Under the pieces are notes generated by a model, which was given only the letters and a program-made list of their open reading frames with translations, made no database searches and was not told the origin of the DNA. Both the position numbers and the translations under genes were made by a program. From Flavobacteriales bacterium (GTDB lineage Bacteria > Bacteroidota > Bacteroidia > Flavobacteriales_D > Sanyastnellaceae): a stretch of 64,000 bases of DNA. Shown here in pieces: positions 18,662 to 28,022 of the stretch; the first letter of the stretch is position 1, and each line of letters starts with the position of its first letter. The stretch covers positions 37,875-101,874 of the forward strand of contig PKDZ01000005.1 of assembly GCA_002862785.1 (NCBI GenBank), given 5' to 3'.

Positions 18662-19695
18662 GGCGCACAGCAGCCTCCGTCCTTGCGATGCTCCTGATGG
18701 TTCTTTCTGGCGGCCTTCTGGCGCAGGATGGTGCATCGAGACCGGGGTTGCTCGACCTGCCCCTGTCCGCACGACTCGCGGGTTCCGCCGAGAGCATGGG
18801 GGCGCCCCTGACCTCTACACTCGGCGATGTCCTGGGCCAGCCCGCCCTGCTCGATTCGACCCATGCAGGACAGCTCCACCTTGGGTACATGGACTTCTTC
18901 TCAGGCGCCGCGCAGGCGGCGGTGCTGTACGCACGACAACCGGAAAAGCGGAAGTGGGTCTGGCACACCGGATTCCGAAACCTGGGCTTCGGCACCTTCA
19001 CCGGCCGTGATCCGGTCGGGGTCGAAACCGGCAGCTTCACAGCCTCCGATGTCGCGTGGGTCAGTGGCGCCGCCCTGCCCCTCGACACCAACCTGACGCT
19101 CGGCACATCCCTCTGGCTGGGTCAAAGCCTTCTGGCGGACCGCCGGTCCAACTTCGCCCAGGTCGAGGTCGGCCTCACTTATCTCCGCCAAAATCGGCAG
19201 CTGAGGCTTGCCGCCCTGTGGCGTCCATGGGGCGGGATGACCAACGTGGGCGGCTCGGGCTCATCGGACCGCTTTGAAGGTGAACTGAGCGTCTCCCTCG
19301 CCAAGGGATTCGAGAATGCCCCCTTCACCTTGCTGGCCACCTACGATGAGATGCAGTCCTGGGATCTCGCTCCCGAGGGACTGTATGACGACACCATCGA
19401 TCCTTTGACCGGGGACACCATTCCCAACGGAACTTGGGCCTTTGGCGACCGTCTGCTGCGCCATCTGGCCATTGGCACCGAGCTCGATCTGGGCAGCGGA
19501 CTCCGCTTCCGCTTCGGCTATCACCACCGCAGGAGACAGGAATTGCGGCTGGCGGCTGCCCCCGGCACGGCCGGATTCGCATGGGGATTGGATTTCACCG
19601 TCAGAAGGTTCCAACTTGCGGTCGCCAGAAACACGTACCACACTGCCGGTGCGTCAACCCACCTGGCCATCCGGACCCGACTCACAGACCGTTGA
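18658..19695 (+). CDS. porQ: Type IX secretion system protein PorQ
   Basis: LDLPLSARLAGSAESMGAPL...DVLGQPALLDSTHAGQLHLGYMDFFSGA; adjacent to cmk. Confidence 0.82.
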   Translation: MRRTAASVLAMLLMVLSGGLLAQDGASRPGLLDLPLSARLAGSAESMGAPLTSTLGDVLGQPALLDSTHAGQLHLGYMDFFSGAAQAAVLYARQPEKRKWVWHTGFRNLGFGTFTGRDPVGVETGSFTASDVAWVSGAALPLDTNLTLGTSLWLGQSLLADRRSNFAQVEVGLTYLRQNRQLRLAALWRPWGGMTNVGGSGSSDRFEGELSVSLAKGFENAPFTLLATYDEMQSWDLAPEGLYDDTIDPLTGDTIPNGTWAFGDRLLRHLAIGTELDLGSGLRFRFGYHHRRRQELRLAAAPGTAGFAWGLDFTVRRFQLAVARNTYHTAGASTHLAIRTRLTDR

Positions 19696-19699
19696 CCCC

Positions 19700-20392
19700 A
19701 TGACCCGAATCCGCATCGCCATCGACGGACTGAGCGCCTCCGGAAAAAGCACCCTGGCACAGGGGCTCGCCAAGGCGTTGAACTACCTCTACATCGACTC
19801 CGGCGCCATGTATCGTGCCGTGGCGCTGTTCGCCTTGCGGGAGAAGCTGGTCGACCGGGAGGGTCGCCTCGACGAGGCCGGTCTGGTCGCCTCCTTGGAC
19901 CGCGTGTTCCTGACGTTTCGATTCAACCCCGCGAGTGGCCGGGGAGAAATCTGCCTCAATGGACGAAATGTGGAGAAGGAAATCCGGACGCATGAAGTGT
20001 CCCGTTGCGTGAGCCTCATCGCCAAGGTGGGGGCCGTCCGGGACAAATTGGTCAAATCCCAGCAGCAGATGGCCGCGGCCGGCGGGGTCGTCATGGATGG
20101 TCGCGACATCGGAACTGTCGTGTTGCCCGACGCCGAAGTCAAGTTCTTCATGACCGCCAGTGCCGAGGCCCGGGCGGGTCGTCGTTATGCCGAACTGTTG
20201 AGGCGCGGCCGCACGGTTTCGCTCGAGGACGTCCGCGCGAACTTGGCGGAACGGGACCACATCGACAGCACCCGTGAGCAAGGGCCGCTCAAGCAAGCCG
20301 AGGATGCCGTGGTCATCGACAACAGCGACCTGTCCATCGAACAGCAGTTCGAGCACATGATGTCCCTCGTCCAGGAGCGTCTGAATGGGTAA
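19700..20392 (+). CDS. cmk: Cytidylate kinase
   Basis: IAIDGLSASGKSTLAQGLAKALNYLYIDSGAMYRAVA; VVMDGRDIGTVVLPDAEVKFFMTASAEARAGRRY. Confidence 0.96.
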   Translation: MTRIRIAIDGLSASGKSTLAQGLAKALNYLYIDSGAMYRAVALFALREKLVDREGRLDEAGLVASLDRVFLTFRFNPASGRGEICLNGRNVEKEIRTHEVSRCVSLIAKVGAVRDKLVKSQQQMAAAGGVVMDGRDIGTVVLPDAEVKFFMTASAEARAGRRYAELLRRGRTVSLEDVRANLAERDHIDSTREQGPLKQAEDAVVIDNSDLSIEQQFEHMMSLVQERLNG

Positions 20393-23360
20393 GGCCATTC
20401 GCCCCTTGATTCTGTCGCTGATCGGGCTCTGGTTTGCTGGCTGCCTCGCAACCAGCGCACCGCCAACCGCTCTCGAGCCCATCCGCCCGGCCTTCCTCGC
20501 AGGAGACACCGCGTTGGCCCGTGCCCAACTCGATAGCCTGTCGATGGAGGAGCGCATCGCCCAGCTGATGATGGTGCCTCTCTACTCCAAGCCCGGAGAA
20601 CCGGAAAGTGCAGCCTCCGTGGCCACCCTCATCACCGAACTCGGGGTCGGCGGCGTGATCGCGATGCAAGGGAACAAGGCCAACACGGCCCGAAACCTGC
20701 ACCATCTGGACAGCCTGGCCCGACAGAGAAGCGGCGTCGGCCTCCTCACCGCGATGGATGCAGAATGGGGTTCCGGCATGCGGTTGCCCGACGGCATCCG
20801 GTTCCCCAAGGCCATGGCCCTCGGTGCCATTGAAGATGTCGACCTCATCCGCCAAGCTGGCCGGGTGGCGGGATATGAATTGCGGGCGCTCGGTGTGGAC
20901 ATGGACTTCGCCCCGGTGGTGGATGTGAACAGCAATCCGGACAACCCCGTCATCGGCAATCGGTCTTTCGGCTCTGATCCCGATGCGGTGGGCACACGCG
21001 GCTTGGCCTGGGCCGAAGGACTCCGTGCCGCCGGGGTCATGGCGTGCGCCAAGCATTTTCCTGGACACGGCGATGCGGACCTGGATTCCCACTTGGCCCT
21101 GCCCCGCATCCTGTCGGACAGCGCCACGTTGTCTCAAATCGAACTCCCCCCCTTCCGCCATCTCATCCACGGGGGCGTCGAAGGGGTGATGACCGCCCAC
21201 CTCGAGGTCCCGGCCCTCGACAGTGTGACCGGGCTTCCCACCTCGCTGTCCCCTCTCGTCATCGGCAACCTGTTGCTCGATTCCCTCGGATTCGAAGGTC
21301 TCGTGTTCACCGACGCCCTCACCATGGCGGGGGTGGCGGAACCGGTCCCACCGGGCACCCGCGAAATCGAGGCGCTGCGGGCCGGCAATGACATCCTGCT
21401 GTTCCCCTCCTCTCCCGCCTTGGTCGTCGACAGCATCATGGCCGCCCTGTCCTCGGGACGGCTCGACACAGCCCGGGTGGAGGAAGCCTGCCTCAAGGTC
21501 CTGCTCGCCAAGCAGTGGGGCGAGAGTACTGTGCCCCTGCTGGGCCAGCTCCACCTCGCCACCCTGCAGCGCACGCTCCGTGAACACATGTTGACCCGCC
21601 TCGGGCCGGTCCACACCAGTCGATCCGACGCGGATGTCGTGCTCGTGATCGTAGGCAACCGGGGAGAAGCCCTTGAAGACCGGTTGCGGCTGGCTGTGCC
21701 GGACCTGGAGGTCATCCGTCAAGGCAAGGGCGCCCTCACCCCCATCGACGTCGCAGGCCTGGTCCGTCGCGTGGACGGAGCCGACCGCATCCTTCTCGCC
21801 TTCCTCGACGAAAGCAACCGGCCCTCGCGGCGTTTCGGAATTCCCTCGGGCGGGGAATCCTTGGTGAACGGCCTGGCCGGACTCGGTGCGGATCTGGACA
21901 TCGCCCTCTTCACGAGTCCCTATGCCCTCCAGCACCTTCCCGCCGTGGACGGTGCGGGTTGGCTCATCGCGTTCCACGAGGATGACATGACCCAGGAAGC
22001 TGCCGGCGCCGCGTGGTGCCTGGAGGGGGCGGCCCTTGGTCGATTGCCCGTGGATGTGGACTCGTGGACGGCCGGCATGGGCCTCCCGACCCCCGCGCGA
22101 CGCCTTCCCCACGCCTCGGCTTCGGCAGGCTCTAAGATGGGCGAGCGTCTCGACAGCTTGGCCAACGAGGCCATTGGCATGGAGGCCACGCCAGGCCTTC
22201 GGCTTCTCGTGGTTCAAGGAGACTCCATTCGATACGACCGTGCACTCGGCACCCTGGGCGATTCGGCGGCCAGCCCAGTGACCCGGGAGACCCTGTACGA
22301 TCTGGCCTCCATCACAAAGGTGGCCACGTCCACCCTGCTCACCATGATGACCGTGGAGCGCGGGATGCTCGACCTCGACGCTCCGCTGTCCACCCTCCTC
22401 CCCGACCGGGAAGGCATCGTCCTCGACGAGGAATTGGGGCGCCGGACCCTGCGTGATCTCCTCGCCCACCGTTCAGGGATGCCGGCGTGGATCCCGTTCT
22501 ACCTCGACCTCGTCGCCCATGACGATACGACGGCCTCCGCCCTGACCGATACGGTCCAATCCGGCTGGATGGAAGTTCGTCCTGGTCGGTGGATGGACCC
22601 CTCCTGGTGCGACACCATCCACCACCGCATCCGGACCACCACTCCCCGCGAGCCTGGACGATATCGGTACAGCGATCTCGGCTACTACCTGCTCCAGGAA
22701 GTGCTCGAATCCCTCTGGAATGCTCCACTTGACCGGCTGGCCGACAGCCTCATCCACGCTCCGCTCGGATTGCAGCGCATGGGGCACCGACCGCTGGAGT
22801 GGAGTCACCGGGCCGATCTCGCCCCTACCGAACTCGACACCCTTTTCCGCCAAGACTGGATTCGGGGCTCGGTGCACGATCCCGGAGCGGCCATGATGGG
22901 CGGTGTCGCCGGGCATGCTGGTCTGTTCTCGGATGCCCATGACCTCGCGGTCCTCCTCGAGGCGATGCGACGTGGTGGGGAATGGAATGGAGTCCGCCTC
23001 GTCCGTCCTGAAACGGTGCAGGACTTCACTGCGCGGGCTTTTCCCGAGGAGGACAACCGGCGCGCCATCGGCTGGGACAAGCCCGGACTCGAAGAGGACA
23101 GCGGCGCCAGCGGCAACGCCGGAAGCTGGTCGAGCTTCGGACACAGTGGGTTCACCGGTACATTGGCTTGGACCGATCCCGAGGGTGGTTGGACTGCCAT
23201 CTTCCTCAGCAACCGGATTTGTCCAGATGCCGAGAACCGCACCCTGATTGACGAGGACATCCGCACCAAGGCCCTCTGGATCATCGAAGAGGAACTCGGC
23301 CTCCCCCATCGCTTTGACCCTCCTGCACCCGCCGACCCGGGGAGCGTTTCCCCGCGTTAA
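20385..23360 (+). CDS. Fused glycoside hydrolase family 3 (beta-N-acetylhexosaminidase-like) and class C beta-lactamase-like serine hydrolase
   Basis: GH3: AMDAEWGSGMRL, VMACAKHFPGHGDADLDSHLALP, VFTDALTMAGV; beta-lactamase: LYDLASITKVATSTLLTMM, YRYSDLGYYLLQEVLE, GHSGFTGT. Confidence 0.9.
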   Translation: MGKAIRPLILSLIGLWFAGCLATSAPPTALEPIRPAFLAGDTALARAQLDSLSMEERIAQLMMVPLYSKPGEPESAASVATLITELGVGGVIAMQGNKANTARNLHHLDSLARQRSGVGLLTAMDAEWGSGMRLPDGIRFPKAMALGAIEDVDLIRQAGRVAGYELRALGVDMDFAPVVDVNSNPDNPVIGNRSFGSDPDAVGTRGLAWAEGLRAAGVMACAKHFPGHGDADLDSHLALPRILSDSATLSQIELPPFRHLIHGGVEGVMTAHLEVPALDSVTGLPTSLSPLVIGNLLLDSLGFEGLVFTDALTMAGVAEPVPPGTREIEALRAGNDILLFPSSPALVVDSIMAALSSGRLDTARVEEACLKVLLAKQWGESTVPLLGQLHLATLQRTLREHMLTRLGPVHTSRSDADVVLVIVGNRGEALEDRLRLAVPDLEVIRQGKGALTPIDVAGLVRRVDGADRILLAFLDESNRPSRRFGIPSGGESLVNGLAGLGADLDIALFTSPYALQHLPAVDGAGWLIAFHEDDMTQEAAGAAWCLEGAALGRLPVDVDSWTAGMGLPTPARRLPHASASAGSKMGERLDSLANEAIGMEATPGLRLLVVQGDSIRYDRALGTLGDSAASPVTRETLYDLASITKVATSTLLTMMTVERGMLDLDAPLSTLLPDREGIVLDEELGRRTLRDLLAHRSGMPAWIPFYLDLVAHDDTTASALTDTVQSGWMEVRPGRWMDPSWCDTIHHRIRTTTPREPGRYRYSDLGYYLLQEVLESLWNAPLDRLADSLIHAPLGLQRMGHRPLEWSHRADLAPTELDTLFRQDWIRGSVHDPGAAMMGGVAGHAGLFSDAHDLAVLLEAMRRGGEWNGVRLVRPETVQDFTARAFPEEDNRRAIGWDKPGLEEDSGASGNAGSWSSFGHSGFTGTLAWTDPEGGWTAIFLSNRICPDAENRTLIDEDIRTKALWIIEEELGLPHRFDPPAPADPGSVSPR

Positions 23361-23369
23361 CTTCGTCCC

Positions 23370-24503
23370 ATGCGCGTAGGAATGGTGTGTTACCCCACCT
23401 TCGGGGGAAGCGGCGTGGTCGCCACTGAGCTCGGCAAGGCCCTCGCAGCGCAGGGCCACGAGGTGCATTTCATCACCTATGATCAGCCGGTCCGGCTCGG
23501 GAGCTTCCGACCCAATGTCTACTACCACGAGGTTCGCATCTCGAAGTATCCCCTCTTCGACTACCCGCCTTACGAACTCGTGCTCGCCTCCAAGATGGTC
23601 GAGGTGGCCCGCCAGCAGAAGCTCGACCTGCTCCACGTGCACTATGCGATTCCCCACGCATCGAGCGCCTACACGGCCAAGCAGATTTTGAAGGACGGAG
23701 GCATCCACCTGCCGGTCATCACGACCCTGCACGGCACGGACATCACCCTGCTGGGAAAGGACCCCAGCTTCGAGCCGGTCATCAGCTTTGCCATCAACCA
23801 GAGCGACGCGGTGACGGCGGTGAGCTCCAGCCTGCAAAGCGACACTTACAAGCTTTTCGGCATCAACCGCGACATCGAGGTCATCCCGAACTTCATCTGT
23901 CCAAGCCATTTTGCCGACCTCGGCTCGGAGCATGCCCGTTCCGATTTCGCCGCAGAAGGAGAATCCTTGGTCTGTCATGTCTCCAACTTCCGCTCGGTCA
24001 AACGGGTGGAGGATGTCGTCCGGGCCTTCGCTCTGCTCGTGGCGCAACGACCCGCCCGGCTTCTGATGGTGGGCGATGGTCCCGACCGACCGGCCGCCGA
24101 AAGGCTGGCCCGCGAACTCGGCGTCGCAGACCGTGTCACCTTCCTCGGCAAGCTCAAGAATCCCCTCGAGGCCCTCGCCCTCGCCGACCTGTTCCTCCTG
24201 CCTTCCGAGAGCGAGAGCTTCGGTCTGGCTGCCTTGGAAGCCATGGCCTGCGGCGTGCCTGTCGTGGCGACGGAAGCCGGTGGACTCCCCGAGGTAATCC
24301 GACACGGGGTGAGTGGCATGTTGGCCCCGGTTGGAGACGTGGAACGCATGGCGGACCACGCGGCCTTCCTGCTCGCTCCCGAGAACCACGACCAGTTCCG
24401 GAAACAGGCGCTGGAACGGGCCTCCTCCTTCCACATCGACGCCGTCCTGCCCCTCTACCTCACCGCCTACGAGCGAATTCTGACCCCGCACCCCACCACC
24501 TGA
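23370..24503 (+). CDS. bshA: N-acetyl-alpha-D-glucosaminyl L-malate synthase (bacillithiol biosynthesis)
   Basis: MRVGMVCYPTFGGSGVVATELGKALAAQGHEVHFITYDQPVRL; HVHYAIPHASSAYTAKQIL; TLHGTDITLLG. Confidence 0.95.
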   Translation: MRVGMVCYPTFGGSGVVATELGKALAAQGHEVHFITYDQPVRLGSFRPNVYYHEVRISKYPLFDYPPYELVLASKMVEVARQQKLDLLHVHYAIPHASSAYTAKQILKDGGIHLPVITTLHGTDITLLGKDPSFEPVISFAINQSDAVTAVSSSLQSDTYKLFGINRDIEVIPNFICPSHFADLGSEHARSDFAAEGESLVCHVSNFRSVKRVEDVVRAFALLVAQRPARLLMVGDGPDRPAAERLARELGVADRVTFLGKLKNPLEALALADLFLLPSESESFGLAALEAMACGVPVVATEAGGLPEVIRHGVSGMLAPVGDVERMADHAAFLLAPENHDQFRKQALERASSFHIDAVLPLYLTAYERILTPHPTT

Positions 24504-25084
24504 TGGGCACGAACACTCGACGCAAGGACGGCCGCATCGGCGACCGCATCACCTTTGACCACAGCGAGGACGCCTTGCGCGTCGACATCCGCCAACACAT
24601 TCCCGCGGCCCAAATGTCCCTGTTGTCCATTTGGATGGTGGCCTGGTGTGCGCTTGAAGCGGCCGTGGTGTACTTCTGGTCCCAGGACCCCAACGAGGGC
24701 AACGCGTGGCTCGGATACGCCATCTACAGTGCGTTCTGGGGCTTCTTCGCCTTCCGCATCGGCAAGGTCTTGCTGTGGCGGATGCGGGGACACGAGGTGC
24801 TCGTCATCGACCGCAAGGGCTTGAGCATCGCCATGGCCTTCGGAGAGCGGGGGCTTCCGGATTTCTTTGCCCACGGCACCTACTCCCTGCCGAAGAGAGT
24901 CAAGGAGAATCCACAACAGATTTTGCGGACGTTCGAAAACGCGTTCTGGTCGCTGGGCGGAGAGACCCTGCAGTTCTCCAGTGGAAAGCGGACAATGGTG
25001 CTGGGCAAACAACTGAGCGACCGCGACGCGGACACCCTGCTCAAGATGGTGCAATCGGCCATCCGGCGGTTGTCCGTCGATTGA
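24503..25084 (+). CDS. Hypothetical membrane protein
   Basis: Two hydrophobic helices (LSIWMVAWCALEAAVVYFW, AWLGYAIYSAFWGFFAFRIG); translationally coupled to bshA. Confidence 0.7.
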   Translation: MGTNTRRKDGRIGDRITFDHSEDALRVDIRQHIPAAQMSLLSIWMVAWCALEAAVVYFWSQDPNEGNAWLGYAIYSAFWGFFAFRIGKVLLWRMRGHEVLVIDRKGLSIAMAFGERGLPDFFAHGTYSLPKRVKENPQQILRTFENAFWSLGGETLQFSSGKRTMVLGKQLSDRDADTLLKMVQSAIRRLSVD

Positions 25085-25100
25085 CTTCGGCCCCGGAAAT

Positions 25101-25517
25101 TTACCCCTTCAGAGCGCGGATGGCGGCCGCGTATCCCTCCAGTCCCAGACCACAGATGACGCCTTTGCACACAGGGCTCAACAGGCTGGTGTGCCGGAAT
25201 TCCTCTCGGGCGTGGACATTGGTGATGTGGACTTCCATCACGGGTGCAGTGATGGCGGCGACCGCATCCCGCAGGGCCACTGAGGTATGGGTATAGCCCC
25301 CAGCGTTTAAGACGATGCCATCCGAGGCGAAGCCGATGTCGTGCAGGTGGTTGATGAGCTCCCCCTCCACATTGGACTGAAAATGATGCAGCTCCAATTC
25401 CGGGAAGGTGGTGCGAAGGGTCTCGATGTAGGACTCGAAAGACGCGTGCCCATACTTCTCGGGCTCCCGCTGGCCGAGCAGATTCAGATTGGGTCCGTTG
25501 ACGATGTGCAGGGCCAT
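25101..25517 (-). CDS. aroQ: 3-dehydroquinate dehydratase type II
   Basis: IVNGPNLNLLGQREPEKYG; HFQSNVEGELINHLHDIGFASDGIVLNAGGYTHTSVALRDA; EVHITNVHAREEFRHTSLLS. Confidence 0.96.
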   Translation of the reverse strand: MALHIVNGPNLNLLGQREPEKYGHASFESYIETLRTTFPELELHHFQSNVEGELINHLHDIGFASDGIVLNAGGYTHTSVALRDAVAAITAPVMEVHITNVHAREEFRHTSLLSPVCKGVICGLGLEGYAAAIRALKG

Positions 25518-25525
25518 GGTGCGAT

Positions 25526-27754
25526 TCAATCCAGTGCAATTTCGTCGTGGGCGTCGACAAAGAGGATGTTGCCGATGCCGTGGTGGGCTTCGAACAGTTT
25601 CACGCCTTCCCGGCGGATGTCGGCGTCATTGAACCCGATGAAAGTCAGGTCCGCAAACTTGCTGCGCTCGTCGATCAGCGCCTCCTTCTGGTCACCGGGC
25701 ATTTCCTCGACCATCTCGATGTTTTGCTCGCTGACGGGAATCCGGCCGGCCTGAATTTGATCGCGCAGGGCCTGCTCCTTCTTGGTCCGGTCCCCGTCCC
25801 GATAAATGGAGAAGACCTCGATGTGGGACTCTCGCCAATCCGGGTGCCCCTGGAGCACGTAGGCCATGAGGATCATGAGGCTGGCGTTGGCGCTGTCTTC
25901 TGGAGTGATCCAAATGTGGATGGTCCGCTTCTCACCGAACCCCCGGAAGCTGGACCGCAGCAGGCAGAGGTCGAGCTGCGATCCGCGGAGCAGGTCGTAG
26001 TTGGCCACGAGTTCCTTGGCGCTCTTGGGCTGTTCGTCGATGTACTCGAGCAGGATGGCGTTGTTGCCCTGACCACTGATGCCCGGGAGCTGCACGCACT
26101 GGGCGATGGCCGAGGTGTAGGACGGCGACACGATGGTCGACATGCTCACGCGGCTCTTGACCGCCTTGCCAAGGTCGGCAAGCCCCTGTTTGGCCCGGAT
26201 GGAGCTGCGGAACGTGCGGGCGTCCAGACGGCCCTCAATGAGGTGCACATACGTTCCGAACCCCTGTCGATGGGCCAGCCAGCGCACCATGTCAAAGGCG
26301 CCCGGGCGACGGAACGTGTCTTGGCTCACCCCGAGCACCATGGGACGCCAGTCCTTGCGGTCGAGGTCGGCGCGGTCCCGGCGTTGGAGCGTCAGTTGCA
26401 GGTAGCGGCTCAATTGGAACAACATGCCCCGGAACAGCGCGACCATGCCACTGCCACCCCGACGCGAGAGCCCCACATAGATAATGGCCATGATCACGAT
26501 GCTCCCCACCGCGTAGCTGAAGTTCATGAGGAACATCAGGTAGAAGCAGGTGAACGCCCCGATGAGACTGAGGAACCAATGCGACCGGAACGTGGGCCGA
26601 TAGCTCGGACTCGCGGCGAAGTGCTCAAACAGGCTGACCAGACAAATGGCGCCGTAGGTCACCATGAAGAACATCGAGATGATCTCGGCCACGGCATTGA
26701 TGTCCCCGAGGGAGACAAAGACGAAGCCGATGGCGCAGGTCACAATGGAGGCGATGACCGGCTCGTTGTCGGACTTGCGGCCCCGCTTGAGCCGGAGGCC
26801 AATGGCCTTGGGGAAAATGCGGTCGAGCGCCAGTGCCTGCAGGGTGCGCGGCGCAATGATGACACTGCCGAGGGCACTGGAGACAGCCGCGGCGGCGAGG
26901 CCCATCGGGATGAGGGGAGGCCAGATGGCGATCGCCTCCATGTACAGCTCGTCGGAGGCCAACTGCTCGGGGCTGGCGCTGACCCAGAACTTCAGGGCCA
27001 CGAGGATGTACACGACAATGCCGGCCACCGTGGCCCACAAGGTGCCCCGCGGAATGGCGGTCGCCGGGTCTTTCAAATCCCCGCTCAGCCCGAGGCCAGC
27101 CGCAATGCCCGTGAAGGCCGGGAAGATGAAAGTGAAGACCTCGATGAAGGTGTACCGATCGATGACCCTGCCGTCCGCCGTGGTGAAGCTCGCGTCGATG
27201 GTCCTCAGAATGTCCAACTCTGCTTGCGGCTCACCCGTCCCGAAGAAAAAACTGATCAGGGCCAAGACCAACACGGCCACCACGCCATACAGGGCCTTGA
27301 CCCCCACCTGTGCCCCCTTGGTCAGCATCAGCAGGGTCAACAGCGCCATGAAGCCGTAGTTAATCTGCCAAGGCTGCAACGCGATGCCCTGCGTGGCCTC
27401 GAGCCAAGCGGTCAGGCCCCGCGTCGAGACGGTGAAGGCGATGATGTAGAAGGCCACGCTGATGGCCTGGCTGAGGAAAAGTGCGATGCCGATGGCCCCG
27501 CCGATGGACAGGCCAAACGACCGGCTGATCATGTAGTACGCCCCGCCCCCTTCGACCTTTTGATTGGTCGCGATTTCCGCCACAGCGAGGGCGGTCGGGA
27601 TCGTCACGAGGTGACCGAGCAGGATGATGGCCAGCGTGGACAGCAGGCCCACGTGGGCCACTGCAAAACCGAACCGGAGGAACAGGATGGCCCCCAGAAT
27701 GGTCGAAATCGCCGTCATGAAGACGGCAAACGTCCCCAGTCCCTTGTCCTGCAT
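25526..27754 (-). CDS. APC-superfamily transporter, cation-chloride cotransporter (SLC12)-like with cytosolic C-terminal domain
   Basis: Multiple TM; GAYYMISRSFGLSIGGAIGIALF; FTFIFPAFTGIAAGLGLSGDLKDPATAIPRGTLWA; long soluble C-terminus. Confidence 0.88.
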   Translation of the reverse strand: MQDKGLGTFAVFMTAISTILGAILFLRFGFAVAHVGLLSTLAIILLGHLVTIPTALAVAEIATNQKVEGGGAYYMISRSFGLSIGGAIGIALFLSQAISVAFYIIAFTVSTRGLTAWLEATQGIALQPWQINYGFMALLTLLMLTKGAQVGVKALYGVVAVLVLALISFFFGTGEPQAELDILRTIDASFTTADGRVIDRYTFIEVFTFIFPAFTGIAAGLGLSGDLKDPATAIPRGTLWATVAGIVVYILVALKFWVSASPEQLASDELYMEAIAIWPPLIPMGLAAAAVSSALGSVIIAPRTLQALALDRIFPKAIGLRLKRGRKSDNEPVIASIVTCAIGFVFVSLGDINAVAEIISMFFMVTYGAICLVSLFEHFAASPSYRPTFRSHWFLSLIGAFTCFYLMFLMNFSYAVGSIVIMAIIYVGLSRRGGSGMVALFRGMLFQLSRYLQLTLQRRDRADLDRKDWRPMVLGVSQDTFRRPGAFDMVRWLAHRQGFGTYVHLIEGRLDARTFRSSIRAKQGLADLGKAVKSRVSMSTIVSPSYTSAIAQCVQLPGISGQGNNAILLEYIDEQPKSAKELVANYDLLRGSQLDLCLLRSSFRGFGEKRTIHIWITPEDSANASLMILMAYVLQGHPDWRESHIEVFSIYRDGDRTKKEQALRDQIQAGRIPVSEQNIEMVEEMPGDQKEALIDERSKFADLTFIGFNDADIRREGVKLFEAHHGIGNILFVDAHDEIALD

Positions 27755-28022
27755 TCCTCGAATGTAGGCCCTTCCCCCGCTTTGCCGCCGCCCCCCGGGA
27801 ATGCGCTATCGACACGGTTGTCCACGAAGCCCAAGGCAACCTATTCGCTCACTCACAAACCGAGAGCATGCACGAGCCAATCGAATGTCTCAAGCATGCA
27901 ATCAAACTCCATCATTGGGTATGGATTCAGCGATGCGAACCCTATTGAGGAAACTTGACGAAATGCATCAAGCGCCCTTGCACTGGAAATAGCCAAGAAA
28001 AAACTGATTGAATCCGAAGAAA

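Noticed and set aside
20313-22469. 718-aa minus-strand ORF (and 22473..24491)
   Set aside because: Antisense to the GH3/beta-lactamase fusion and bshA; no recognisable domains.
25547-27958. 803-aa plus-strand ORF
   Set aside because: Antisense to the APC/SLC12-like transporter; same low-quality composition.
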